Of a DNA stretch of 40,227 bases, positions 18,388 to 26,957 are shown in pieces (the stretch's first letter is position 1; each line of letters begins with the position of its first letter). The notes beneath the pieces were generated by a model. The model did no database searches. It saw only the letters and a program-made list of their open reading frames with translations, and was not told the DNA's origin. The stretch is taken from NCBI RefSeq assembly GCF_902805925.1, contig NZ_CADCUP010000085.1, positions 1 through 40,227 of the forward strand, given 5' to 3'. The DNA comes from an uncultured Nocardioides sp. (GTDB lineage Bacteria > Actinomycetota > Actinomycetes > Propionibacteriales > Nocardioidaceae). A program made the position numbers and the translations under genes.

Positions 18388-19623
18388 TCAGGGGAGCGGT
18401 GGCTCGGGAGTCACGATGCCGGCCTCGGCGTCGGCCGACTCGACCTCCTCGCGCGAGATGCCGAGCAGGTAGACGATCGCGTCGAGGTAGGGCACGTTGA
18501 CGGAGGCGTCGGCGGCGTCCTGCACCACCGGCTTGGCGTTGTAGGCGATCCCGAGGCCGGCGGCGGCGAGCATGTCGAGGTCGTTGGCGCCGTCGCCGAT
18601 GGCGATCACCGCCTCGACGGGCACGCCCACCTCGTCGGCGAACTCGCGCAGCGCCGTGGCCTTGCCGGCCCGGTCGACGACGGCGCCGAGGATCCGGCCC
18701 GTCAGCCGGCCGTCGAGGATCTCCAGCTCGTTGGCGCGGGAGTAGTGGATGCCCAGATCGGCGGCCAGCCGGTCGGTGATCTGGCTGAAGCCGCCCGAGA
18801 CGATGGCGAAGCGGTAGCCCAGCCGGCGCAGCGTGCGCACCATGGTGCGGGCCCCCGGCGCCAGCTCGATGGCGTCGTACACCTCGTCGAGGACACCCGC
18901 CTCGACGCCCTCGAGGAGCCGCACCCGCTCGCGCAGCGACGTCTCGAAGTCGATCTCGCCGCGCATCGCCGACTCGGTCACCCGGGCGACCTCGGCCTCG
19001 TGCCCGGCGTGCGCGGCCAGCATCTCGATGACCTCGCCCTGGACCAGGGTGGAGTCGACGTCCATGACGATGAGCCGCATGCCGCGCCGCATCAGGTTGG
19101 CGGGCTGCACCGCGATGTCGACACCCTGGCCGGCCGCCTCGATGGCCAGCAGCGCGCGCAGCCGCTCAGGGTCGGTGCCAGAGACGTGGAGGTCGATCGC
19201 GGTGACCGGGTAGCGCGCCATCCTCTCGATGCGGTCGATGTTCGCGCCGCTGTCGGCGATCCGCCCGGCGATCGCCGCCATCGCCGAGGCCCGCAGCGGC
19301 GAGCCGATGACGGTGACGTGCGAGCGGCCCTCGCTGCGCACCTTGTTGTCGCCGATCCCCCGGTCGACGTCGACGCTCATGTCGAGCTGCTCGGCCGTCA
19401 GCTCGATGGCGGCACGCAGCTTCTTCCAGTCGCGGGGCGCGGTGACCAGGACACCCAGCACCAGCCGGCGGCGCAGCACGATCTGCTCGATGTCGAGCAC
19501 CTCGACCCCGGCGGTCGCGAGCCGGGAGAAGACCGCGGAGGTCACGCCCGGCCGGTCCTTGCCGGTCAGCGTGATCAACAGGGTCCTGGGCAGGTCCGCG
19601 TCGTGCTCCGGCAAGGGGTCCAT
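18388..19623 (-). CDS. serB: Phosphoserine phosphatase SerB with N-terminal ACT-like regions
   Basis: HAD motif VMDVDSTLVQGEVIE, VSGGFSQITDRLAADLGI, GDGANDLDMLAAAGLGIAYNAKP; N-terminal ACT-like region LITLTGKDRPGVTSAVF. Start at 19623. Confidence 0.93.
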   Translation of the reverse strand: MDPLPEHDADLPRTLLITLTGKDRPGVTSAVFSRLATAGVEVLDIEQIVLRRRLVLGVLVTAPRDWKKLRAAIELTAEQLDMSVDVDRGIGDNKVRSEGRSHVTVIGSPLRASAMAAIAGRIADSGANIDRIERMARYPVTAIDLHVSGTDPERLRALLAIEAAGQGVDIAVQPANLMRRGMRLIVMDVDSTLVQGEVIEMLAAHAGHEAEVARVTESAMRGEIDFETSLRERVRLLEGVEAGVLDEVYDAIELAPGARTMVRTLRRLGYRFAIVSGGFSQITDRLAADLGIHYSRANELEILDGRLTGRILGAVVDRAGKATALREFADEVGVPVEAVIAIGDGANDLDMLAAAGLGIAYNAKPVVQDAADASVNVPYLDAIVYLLGISREEVESADAEAGIVTPEPPLP

Positions 19624-19794
19624 GGCGAGCCCGAGGCTACTGCCCGCAGGTGCGGGTGTCGGCGGTGCGTCGCGCCGTGGACCGGCATGGAGCACACCGA
19701 TCGGCTCTCCACGAGCGTGCCTCCGGGTGCCGCTGCGGCCACGGCACGGCATGACGGCCCGTCGTACGCCGGCATCCGGGCGCCGTCCGGTGAC

Positions 19795-19882
19795 GGTTCA
19801 TCATGGTATGTCGCCGAGCTGTTGCTTCCCATGGGCTGCACGCCGTGGGAGGCACCAGCTCACCGACATACCTTGATGAACC
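19795..19882. repeat. 88-nt near-perfect palindromic element (long hairpin; possible MITE/REP-like element or structured RNA)
   Basis: Left arm GGTTCATCATGGTATGTCGCCGAGCTG (19795-19821) pairs with right arm CAGCTCACCGACATACCTTGATGAACC (19856-19882) at 24/27; inner arms extend to about 36/40 pairs counting G-U; 8-nt loop GCTGCACG. Confidence 0.75.
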
Positions 19883-19903
19883 AACCAACGGCCGAGCTCC
19901 GAC

Positions 19904-20632
19904 TCAGTCCGGCCACACCTCCGGCGAGCACGCCGCCACGACCGCCCGGCGCGCGGCGCGGTCCAGGGGGCGGAGGGCGTCGCGGCGTGCCGCCATCTCC
20001 AGCGCCGTGACGGCACCGCCCTCGTCAGCCAGGGCCAGGTCGACGATCGCCTCGCAGCGCAGGCCGCGCGCCGCCAGCTCGACGCAGCGCGCGGGCGTGC
20101 CGTCGGGGGCGTCCAGCACCGCGGTGCGGCGCAGGTCCATCAGCTCGTCGGCCACGTCCGGTCGCCAGCGGGCCACGTCCAGCGCGGCCAGCGCGGCGGC
20201 GCTGTCGAGCAGGGCCGCGCGCAGGCCGCGGTCGGCCTCGCCGACGTCGGGCACCTGCCGCCGGGCGGCCACGTGCCGTCGCCACAGGACCGCGCGACCG
20301 ACCCGGTGCGGCACCAGGGCGATCCCTGCCGGCCCGCACACCGCGGCCTCGCCCACCTCCACCGCGTCGAGGTTGAGGGCGCTCGGGCCGCCGAGGCCGA
20401 CGAGGTCGCCCTCGGTGGGCAGCGCGAGCCCGAGGGAGTCGCCGCCGCCGTTGCGGACGTCGAGGAGGACGTCCAGGAGGCTCGTGGGCGTCCCGCCGTC
20501 GGCCGGGTCGCGCACCTCGTGCACGGCGTCGTCGCCGGTCACCGCGTCCAGCAGCAGGTCGGTGACCACGTGGCCCCGCAGCCAGGCGGTGCCCCACCAC
20601 GCCAGCCGCGCGGCATCGGGAAGGCTCGTCAC
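19904..20632 (-). CDS. Conserved hypothetical protein
   Basis: GTG start at 20632; continuous ORF with a TAGCCT element 8 nt upstream; divergent from the ABC ATPase gene. Confidence 0.6.
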   Translation of the reverse strand: MTSLPDAARLAWWGTAWLRGHVVTDLLLDAVTGDDAVHEVRDPADGGTPTSLLDVLLDVRNGGGDSLGLALPTEGDLVGLGGPSALNLDAVEVGEAAVCGPAGIALVPHRVGRAVLWRRHVAARRQVPDVGEADRGLRAALLDSAAALAALDVARWRPDVADELMDLRRTAVLDAPDGTPARCVELAARGLRCEAIVDLALADEGGAVTALEMAARRDALRPLDRAARRAVVAACSPEVWPD

Positions 20633-20684
20633 GGCGGTCGAGGCTACCTCCGCGGGTCGTCGGCCCCCTGGCTAGGGTGACGCC

Positions 20685-21497
20685 ATGGTCGCCGTCCTCG
20701 AGTTCGCAGACGTCACCGTCCGCCGCGGCCCCCTCGACGAGCCGGCCCTCTTGCTGGACGGCATCGACTGGGCGGTCGAGGAGGACGAGCGCTGGGTCGT
20801 CCTGGGCCCCAACGGCGCGGGCAAGACCACGCTCCTCCAGGTCGCCGCCGCCCACATCCACCCGACCGGCGGGGTGGCCGGCATCCTCGGCGAGGTCCTC
20901 GGCACGGTCGACGTCTTCGAGCTGCGCCCGCGCATCGGGCTGACCAGCGCCGCCCTGGCCGAGCGCGTCCCGCGAGGAGAGCTCGTGCGCGACGTCGTCG
21001 TCTCCGCGTCGTACGGCGTGGTGGGCCGGTGGCGCGAGCAGTACGACGACCTCGACCACGACCGCGCGCACGGCCTGCTCGTCGAGGTCGGCGTGGCCCA
21101 CCTGGCGGAGCGCACCTTCGGCACGCTCAGCGAGGGCGAGCGCAAGCGGGTCCAGATCGCCCGGGCGCTGATGACCGACCCCGAGCTCCTCCTGCTCGAC
21201 GAGCCCGCCGCCGGACTCGACCTCGGCGGTCGCGAGGACCTCGTCAGCACCCTGTCGGTGCTCGCCCTCGACGCCGACTCACCGGCGACGGTCCTGGTGT
21301 CCCACCACGTCGAGGAGATCCCGCCGGGCTTCACCCACGCCCTGCTGCTGCGGGAGGGCAGGACCGTCGCGCAGGGGCCGCTGCACGAGGTGGTCACCGA
21401 GGAGGCGCTGTCGTCGACGTTCGGCATGCCGCTGGTGCTCACCGAGTCCGACGGGCGCTTCGCGGCACGCCGGCGCAACGGCCGTCGCGCCCGCTGA
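20685..21497 (+). CDS. ABC transporter ATP-binding protein (YlmA/ModF-like)
   Basis: GPNGAGKTTLLQV, LSEGERKRVQIARAL, LLLLDEPAAGLDLGGRE. Confidence 0.88.
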   Translation: MVAVLEFADVTVRRGPLDEPALLLDGIDWAVEEDERWVVLGPNGAGKTTLLQVAAAHIHPTGGVAGILGEVLGTVDVFELRPRIGLTSAALAERVPRGELVRDVVVSASYGVVGRWREQYDDLDHDRAHGLLVEVGVAHLAERTFGTLSEGERKRVQIARALMTDPELLLLDEPAAGLDLGGREDLVSTLSVLALDADSPATVLVSHHVEEIPPGFTHALLLREGRTVAQGPLHEVVTEEALSSTFGMPLVLTESDGRFAARRRNGRRAR

Positions 21498-21528
21498 TCG
21501 GCCACCGCCCACCGGCTAGGCTCGAAGC

Positions 21529-21990
21529 ATGGAGTGGTTCCGAGAGCATGCCTGGGAGACCTGGCTCGGGCTCGCGATCCTGCTGGGCGTGGCCGAGATG
21601 TTCAGCCTCGACCTCATCCTGGCCATGCTCGCGGCCGGGGCCCTGGTGGGCATGGTCACCGGCGCACTCGGGCTGCCCGTCGCGCTGCAGGTCCTCGCCG
21701 CCGCCGCCGCCTCGGTGGCAGCGCTGGCCGTGGTCCGGCCGACGATGGTCAAGCGTTTCCACGGGGGACCCGAGCTCTCGCTCGGGCACGGCAAGCTGGT
21801 CGGCAGGCAGGGCATCGTGACCGAGCACATCTCGGGCCTGGCTCCGGGCAGGATCAAGCTGGCGGGGGAGCTCTGGACCGCCGAACCGTACGACGACACC
21901 ACCAGCATCCCGGCGGGCGAGACGGTCGAGGTGCTGGAGATCCGCGGTGCCACGGCCCTCGTCCACCCCGTCGCCCGGCTCGAGTCCTGA
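21529..21990 (+). CDS. NfeD family protein
   Basis: TM segments, then OB-like domain (GKLVGRQGIVTEHISGLAPGRIKLAGELWTA...IPAGETVEVLEIRGATALVHPV); adjacent to an SPFH gene. Confidence 0.9.
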   Translation: MEWFREHAWETWLGLAILLGVAEMFSLDLILAMLAAGALVGMVTGALGLPVALQVLAAAAASVAALAVVRPTMVKRFHGGPELSLGHGKLVGRQGIVTEHISGLAPGRIKLAGELWTAEPYDDTTSIPAGETVEVLEIRGATALVHPVARLES

Positions 21991-22032
21991 TCCGCCCTCC
22001 CGTCCACGACCCGTCCCACGAAGGAGACGCCC

Positions 22033-23166
22033 ATGGAGATCGCCCTGGTCCTGCTGGCGCTGCTGGTCCTGTTCGTCATCGTCATGCTGGCCAAGACGGT
22101 GCGCATCGTGCCCCAGGCGCGCGCCGGCATCGTCGAGCGCTTCGGCAAGTACAAGGGCACGCTCCCCGCCGGGCTCAACATCGTCATCCCGTTCATCGAC
22201 CGGCTGCGCTACCTGATCGACCTGCGTGAGCAGGTCGTCTCGTTCCCGCCCCAGCCGGTGATCACCGAGGACAACCTCGTGGTGTCCATCGACACCGTCA
22301 TCTACTTCCAGGTCACCGACCCGGTCTCCGCGACGTACGAGATCGCCAACTACATCCAGGCCATCGAGCAGCTCACCATGACCACGCTGCGCAACATCGT
22401 CGGCGGCATGGACCTCGAGGAGACGCTCACCAGCCGCGACTCCATCAACTCCGGCCTGCGGGGCGTCCTCGACGAGGCCACCGGCAAGTGGGGCATCCGC
22501 GTCAACCGGGTCGAGCTCAAGGGCATCGACCCGCCGCCCTCCATCAAGGACTCGATGGAGAAGCAGATGCGTGCGGACCGCGAGAAGCGCGCGGTGATCC
22601 TCACCGCCGAGGGCCAGCGGCAGGCCGCGATCCTCACCGCCGAGGGCTCCAAGCAGTCCTCGATCCTGATGGCGCAGGGTGACCGGGAGTCCCAGATCCT
22701 GCGCGCCCAGGCCGACCGGGAGTCCCAGATCCTCCGGGCCCAGGGCGAGGGCCAGGCCATCCAGACGGTCTTCCAGGCCATCCACGACGGCCAGCCCGAC
22801 CAGTCCCTGCTGGCCTACCAGTACCTCCAGATGATGCCGAAGATCGCCGAGGGCAGCGCCAACAAGGTGTGGGTGATCCCGTCCGAGATCACCAAGGCCA
22901 TGGAGGGACTCGGCTCCTCGATCCACGAGATCGCCGGCATCCCCAAGGACGCCTCGCCGCGCACCCGCGTCGACATGGGCTCCACCGAGCCGGTCGTGCC
23001 GCAGGGCTCCGAGGACTCGGGCGCCGGCTCCAGCAAGGCGGTCGAGGACGCCATCGCCGCCGCGCAGCAGGCCGCCTCACCGACCCGTGCCAACGGGGCG
23101 ACGAGCGCGACCTCCGACGCCATCGACCCGGCCATCGGCCCGGGACAGGTGCCGCCCGCTCGGTGA
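22033..23166 (+). CDS. SPFH domain-containing protein (stomatin/QmcA-like)
   Basis: TVRIVPQARAGIVERFGKYKGTLPAGLNIVIPFIDRLRYLIDLREQVVSFPPQPVITEDNLVVSIDTVIYFQVTDP; SD AAGGAGA. Confidence 0.94.
   Translation: MEIALVLLALLVLFVIVMLAKTVRIVPQARAGIVERFGKYKGTLPAGLNIVIPFIDRLRYLIDLREQVVSFPPQPVITEDNLVVSIDTVIYFQVTDPVSATYEIANYIQAIEQLTMTTLRNIVGGMDLEETLTSRDSINSGLRGVLDEATGKWGIRVNRVELKGIDPPPSIKDSMEKQMRADREKRAVILTAEGQRQAAILTAEGSKQSSILMAQGDRESQILRAQADRESQILRAQGEGQAIQTVFQAIHDGQPDQSLLAYQYLQMMPKIAEGSANKVWVIPSEITKAMEGLGSSIHEIAGIPKDASPRTRVDMGSTEPVVPQGSEDSGAGSSKAVEDAIAAAQQAASPTRANGATSATSDAIDPAIGPGQVPPAR
22597..22761 (+). repeat. Five tandem 33-nt (11-aa) repeats inside the SPFH gene
   Basis: ILTAEGQRQAA / ILTAEGSKQSS / ILMAQGDRESQ / ILRAQADRESQ / ILRAQGEGQAI. 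Confidence 0.8.
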
Positions 23167-23177
23167 GCCCGTAGGAG

Positions 23178-23255
23178 GTCGACTGGCGGACCGCGCTGCT
23201 GATCGCCGCCGGCTCGGTGGTCGGCGCGCAGGTGGCGACGGCGTCGACGCATCCG
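23178..23255 (+). pseudogene. Possible degraded remnant of a TauE/SafE (TSUP) family membrane protein
   Basis: Frame reads VDWRTALLIAAGSVVGAQVATAST directly after an in-frame TAG; resembles the start of the C-terminal half of TSUP proteins (from memory). Confidence 0.4.
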
Positions 23256-23269
23256 CGACACTGGAGGTC

Positions 23270-23767
23270 GTGATCGTGCGCGTCGTGTCCGGGGGCCAGG
23301 CCGGTGCCGACCGGGCGGCGCTCGAGGCGGCCACCGCGCTCGGCCTCCCGTACGGCGGGTGGTGCCCGCTGGGCGGCCGGGCCGAGGACCTCCCCGAGCC
23401 CCCGGGGGTGCTCGCCCTGTTCCCACGCCTGTCCGAGACACCGACGGCCGAGCCGTCGGTGCGCACGGCGTGGAACGTGCGCGACAGCGACGCCACCCTC
23501 GTGCTGCGGTGGGGCGAGGGGGAGTCCGCGGGCACCGACCTGACGACCCGGGTGGCCGAGGAGCTCGGCAGGCCGCTGCTGGTGGCGTCGGCCGAGGATG
23601 CCGACGCGGTCGTCGGGTGGCTCCGCACGCTCGGCGACGGCCTCACCCTCAACGTCGCCGGTCCGCGTGAGAGCGAGGCGCCCGGCCTGCGATCACGCGC
23701 CCTCCGGACCCTGGTGGCGGCGCTGGGCGACGTTTGCGGCAGGACCGTTCCGGTTACCCACGGCGTC
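23270..23767 (+). CDS. Putative molybdenum carrier (pMoCarrier, PF12694-like) domain; same open frame as the next feature
   Basis: VSGGQAGADRAALEAATALGLPYGGWCPLGGRAED...TAWNVRDSDATLVLRWGE...LNVAGPRESEAPGL is the family signature. No stop before 23768, so it may be a fusion with the downstream GAF-ANTAR region. Confidence 0.7.
23732..23757 (+). promoter_or_regulatory. Candidate SigB/SigF-type promoter (GTTT-N16-GGTTAC)
   Basis: GTTT 23732-23735, 16-nt spacer, GGTTAC 23752-23757, 10 nt before the in-frame ATG at 23768. Confidence 0.4.
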
Positions 23768-24544
23768 ATGACGGACGCGACCGGAGGCCTGGAGCCGATC
23801 CCCGAGACCCGCGAGGCCATCTCCGGTCTCGAGCAGGCGACGGACGAGCGAGGCCTGCTCCAGGGCCTGCTCGAGCAGGGTCGCCGAGTCAGGGAGGTCG
23901 TGCCCGACTGCGTGGGTCTCAGCGTCGCCCTGCTCGACCACGGGGTCTCCTTCACGCTGGTCGCGACGTCCGAGGACGTGGCCCGGCTCGACGGCGTGCA
24001 GTACCTCGTCGGTGGGCCGTGCGTCGGTGCCGCCGCCGCGGAGCAGGTGCTCGAGTACGCCCGGGAGGACCTCCTGGACGAGGGGGCGTGGCAGGCGTTC
24101 GCCTCCGCGACGGCCGCCGCCGGCATCGGCAGCACGCTGACGCTCCCCATCCTGGTCGACGCCCGGGTGATCGGCACGGTCAACCTGTACGCCGCGTCGG
24201 AGGGAGCCTTTCGCGGACATCACCGGGAGCTCGCCGAGATCTTCTCGGCGTGGGTGCCTGGCGCCGTGTCCAACGCCGACCTCTCCTTCCGGACCCGGCG
24301 GGTGGCGCAGACCGCCCCGGACCAGGTCCAGCGACGTCGTACGATCGACACCGCGCTGGGCATCCTGGCCGTGGTCAAGGGGGTCAGCATCGAGGGTGCG
24401 CGTGCGGACCTGCAGGAGGCGGCGCGTCGTGCGGGGGTCGACGAGCTCGACCTGGCCGGCGCGCTCATCGAGCTGGGCACCGGCAGGGACCCCGACGGTG
24501 GATCCGGCGCGGGTGACGACGTCACCGGGCCGGGCCCGGAGTGA
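23768..24544 (+). CDS. GAF domain protein with C-terminal ANTAR-like RNA-binding region
   Basis: GAF-like region and C-terminal RRRTIDTALGILAVVKGVSIEGARADLQEAARRAGVDELDLAGALI (divergent ANTAR). Confidence 0.7.
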   Translation: MTDATGGLEPIPETREAISGLEQATDERGLLQGLLEQGRRVREVVPDCVGLSVALLDHGVSFTLVATSEDVARLDGVQYLVGGPCVGAAAAEQVLEYAREDLLDEGAWQAFASATAAAGIGSTLTLPILVDARVIGTVNLYAASEGAFRGHHRELAEIFSAWVPGAVSNADLSFRTRRVAQTAPDQVQRRRTIDTALGILAVVKGVSIEGARADLQEAARRAGVDELDLAGALIELGTGRDPDGGSGAGDDVTGPGPE

Positions 24545-24554
24545 AGGAGACGCC

Positions 24555-25244
24555 ATGAACGGCGAGACGGACGAGTTCACCGAGCAGCTCTCGGTCGCGG
24601 CGAGGGCGATGCAGGCCGAGGACGGCACCCAGCAGACCCTCGAGCGGGCGATCCTCAACGTCACCGAGATGATCGAGGCGTGCGACCTGGCGGGCATCTC
24701 CATCCTCCGCAAGGACGGGATCGAGACGCCGGCCGCCAGCGACGAGCTCACCCGGCGCATCGACCAGCTGCAGTACGAGCTGCGGCAGGGCCCGTGCTAC
24801 GACGCGCTCCGCGAGCACGAGGTCGTCCGGGGGAACGACCTCCTGCGCGACGAGCGCTGGCCACAGTGGGGACATGCGATGGCCGAGGAGCTGGGCGTGC
24901 GCAGCAGCCTGAGCTACCGGCTGTTCATCACCGACGACAGCCTCGGCTCGATGGATCTCTACTCACGCACCGTGAACGCCTTCGACGACGACGACCTGCT
25001 CCACGGCCAGGCCCTGGCGGCGCACATCGCGGTCGCGGTCGCCGCCGCGCAGGACTCCGACAACCTCAGGCGCGCGGTCACCAACCGGACCGTGATCGGC
25101 CAGGCCGAGGGCATCCTGATGGAGCGGTTCGGCATCACCGCCGACCGGGCCTTCGACGTGCTGCGCCGGGTCTCCCAGCACCGCAACCAGAAGCTGAACC
25201 AGGTCGCGGAGCAGCTGGTGAGCACCCGGGAGACGCCGAGCTGA
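24555..25244 (+). CDS. GAF and ANTAR domain-containing protein
   Basis: Canonical ANTAR: NRTVIGQAEGILMERFGITADRAFDVLRRVSQHRNQKLNQVAEQLV; SD GAAGGAGA upstream of the ATG. Confidence 0.93.
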   Translation: MNGETDEFTEQLSVAARAMQAEDGTQQTLERAILNVTEMIEACDLAGISILRKDGIETPAASDELTRRIDQLQYELRQGPCYDALREHEVVRGNDLLRDERWPQWGHAMAEELGVRSSLSYRLFITDDSLGSMDLYSRTVNAFDDDDLLHGQALAAHIAVAVAAAQDSDNLRRAVTNRTVIGQAEGILMERFGITADRAFDVLRRVSQHRNQKLNQVAEQLVSTRETPS

Positions 25245-25260
25245 CGCAGCGGTCGCGCTC

Positions 25261-25794
25261 GTGAGCCGAGATCGGCACAGCCGGATGTCCCGGCGGTTGG
25301 CCTACGTGCTGCGGCACGACCCGGCGTCCGCCGGGGTGGCCCTCGACAGCGACGGGTGGGCCGACGTCGACGACATCGTGGCGGGCGTCCCCGGGCTGAC
25401 CCGCGAGCTCCTCGAGCGGATCGTCGCCACGGACGGCAAGCGTCGCTACACCTTGGACGGCGACCGGGTCCGGGCCGCGCAGGGCCACTCGGCCGGTGTC
25501 GCCGACGCCATGCACCGGGTCCCGGTCGTGCCGCCGCCGCGGCTCTACCACGGCACCACCGCGTCGTCCGTCGAGGAGATCCTGGCCCACGGGCTGCTCC
25601 CGGGCTCACGCAGCCACGTGCACCTCTCCGCCGACCGGGACACCGCCGTCCGCGTGGGTGGGCGCCGGGGGACCCCGGTCGTGCTCGAGGTGGGCGCCGC
25701 GGCCGCGCACGCGGCGGGGACCCGGTTCTTCCTGGCGGACAACGGTGTCTGGCTGGCCGAGGACGGCGTGGCCGCCCGGTTCCTGGCCCGCTGA
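25261..25794 (+). CDS. kptA: RNA 2'-phosphotransferase, Tpt1/KptA family
   Basis: SRRLAYVLRHDPASAGVALDSDGWADVDDI, LYHGTTASSVEEILAHGLLPGSRSHVHLSADRDTAVRVGGRRGTPVVLEV, NGVWLAEDGV. Confidence 0.93.
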   Translation: MSRDRHSRMSRRLAYVLRHDPASAGVALDSDGWADVDDIVAGVPGLTRELLERIVATDGKRRYTLDGDRVRAAQGHSAGVADAMHRVPVVPPPRLYHGTTASSVEEILAHGLLPGSRSHVHLSADRDTAVRVGGRRGTPVVLEVGAAAAHAAGTRFFLADNGVWLAEDGVAARFLAR

Positions 25795-25800
25795 GCCCGA

Positions 25801-26184
25801 TCAGCGCGCGACGTCCTCCGGGACCGGCAGCCGGGGGACGCCACCGAGCCGGCGGCGGAAGCGGACGTGCGCGGTGAAGGCGTCCAGGACCCGCCACAGG
25901 GTGCGGTGCGCCTCCCAGGGGAGCGGCTCGTCGCCGACGCGCCAGCCGGCACCGAAGCCGATCCACACGGGGGTCCAGGTGGCGGCCGCGTCCCAGGCGC
26001 CGCGGTGCTGCTCGACGAGGCGGCGGCGCAGCTGGAACTCCTGGCGCGGCCCGTCGACGCAGATGGGCGCGGTGCGCACGGGCCAGACGTGCAGGTCGAG
26101 CACCATCAGGGCCAGCTCGAGGTCGCGCAGCGCGACCGGGTCGACCAGGACGGTCGCGACGGTCTCGTGGGGCTCACGCTTCAC
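25801..26184 (-). CDS. Conserved hypothetical protein (127 aa)
   Basis: GTG start at 26184 with TACCGT-N6 upstream; reads VKREPHETVATVLVDPVALRDLELALMVLDLHVW... Confidence 0.6.
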   Translation of the reverse strand: MKREPHETVATVLVDPVALRDLELALMVLDLHVWPVRTAPICVDGPRQEFQLRRRLVEQHRGAWDAAATWTPVWIGFGAGWRVGDEPLPWEAHRTLWRVLDAFTAHVRFRRRLGGVPRLPVPEDVAR

Positions 26185-26257
26185 GCGGGCACGGTAACCC
26201 GGCCACACCGTGGGGCCAAGGGCGGCGTACCGCGCGGTCAGGGTGGTCCGAGTCCGA

Positions 26258-26956
26258 TCAGGGCCGGGCGGCCGCGACCAGCCCGGCGACCAGCCCGACG
26301 TCGGCCACCCTCTCGGGGTGCCACTGGACGGCCAGGCAGAACCGCTCACCGGGCAGCTCGATCGCCTCCGGCGTGCCGTCGGCGGCCCGCGCGGCCACCG
26401 TGAACCCGGGGGCGTCGGCCACCGACTGGTGGTGGTGGCAGCGCACGGCGAGCGAGTCGCCGACGAGCCCGCGCAGCCGGCTGCCCGCGACGGTCGACAC
26501 GGCCACCTCCCCGAAGACGTCGCCTCCGGGGCTGTGCTCGTCGTGGCCGACGACGTCGGGGGTGTGCTGGACGAGCGCACCCCCGGCGTGCACGGCCATC
26601 AGCTGCATCCCGCGGCAGATGCCCAGCACCGGCAGGCCGCCCGCGGCGGCCGCGTCGAGGAGGGCGAGCTCCCAGGCGTCCCGGTCGGGACGCCACCCGG
26701 CGGTGCGGGGGTGCGGCGCCGCGTGGTAGCGCGAGGGGTCCACGTCGGCGCCGCCGGAGACCACGAGTGCGTCGAGCCTCGCCACGACCGTCTCCGCAGC
26801 CTGCGGCAGCCCCACCGGCGGCAGGAGCACGGGCAGGCCGCCCACCGCCTCGACGGCGCCGGCGTACCCCGAGGGCAGCAGGTCGGCGCGCTGGTCCCAG
26901 ACCCCCCACGCCGCCTTTTCGCGGTAGGTCGTCAGGCCGATGACGGGTGCGGCCAT
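26258..26956 (-). CDS. Class I glutamine amidotransferase-like gamma-glutamyl hydrolase (PuuD-like)
   Basis: PVIGLTTYRE N-terminus, VSGGADVDPSRY, LPVLGICRGMQLM catalytic Cys, VQWHPE. Confidence 0.92.
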   Translation of the reverse strand: MAAPVIGLTTYREKAAWGVWDQRADLLPSGYAGAVEAVGGLPVLLPPVGLPQAAETVVARLDALVVSGGADVDPSRYHAAPHPRTAGWRPDRDAWELALLDAAAAGGLPVLGICRGMQLMAVHAGGALVQHTPDVVGHDEHSPGGDVFGEVAVSTVAGSRLRGLVGDSLAVRCHHHQSVADAPGFTVAARAADGTPEAIELPGERFCLAVQWHPERVADVGLVAGLVAAARP

Positions 26957-26957
26957 C

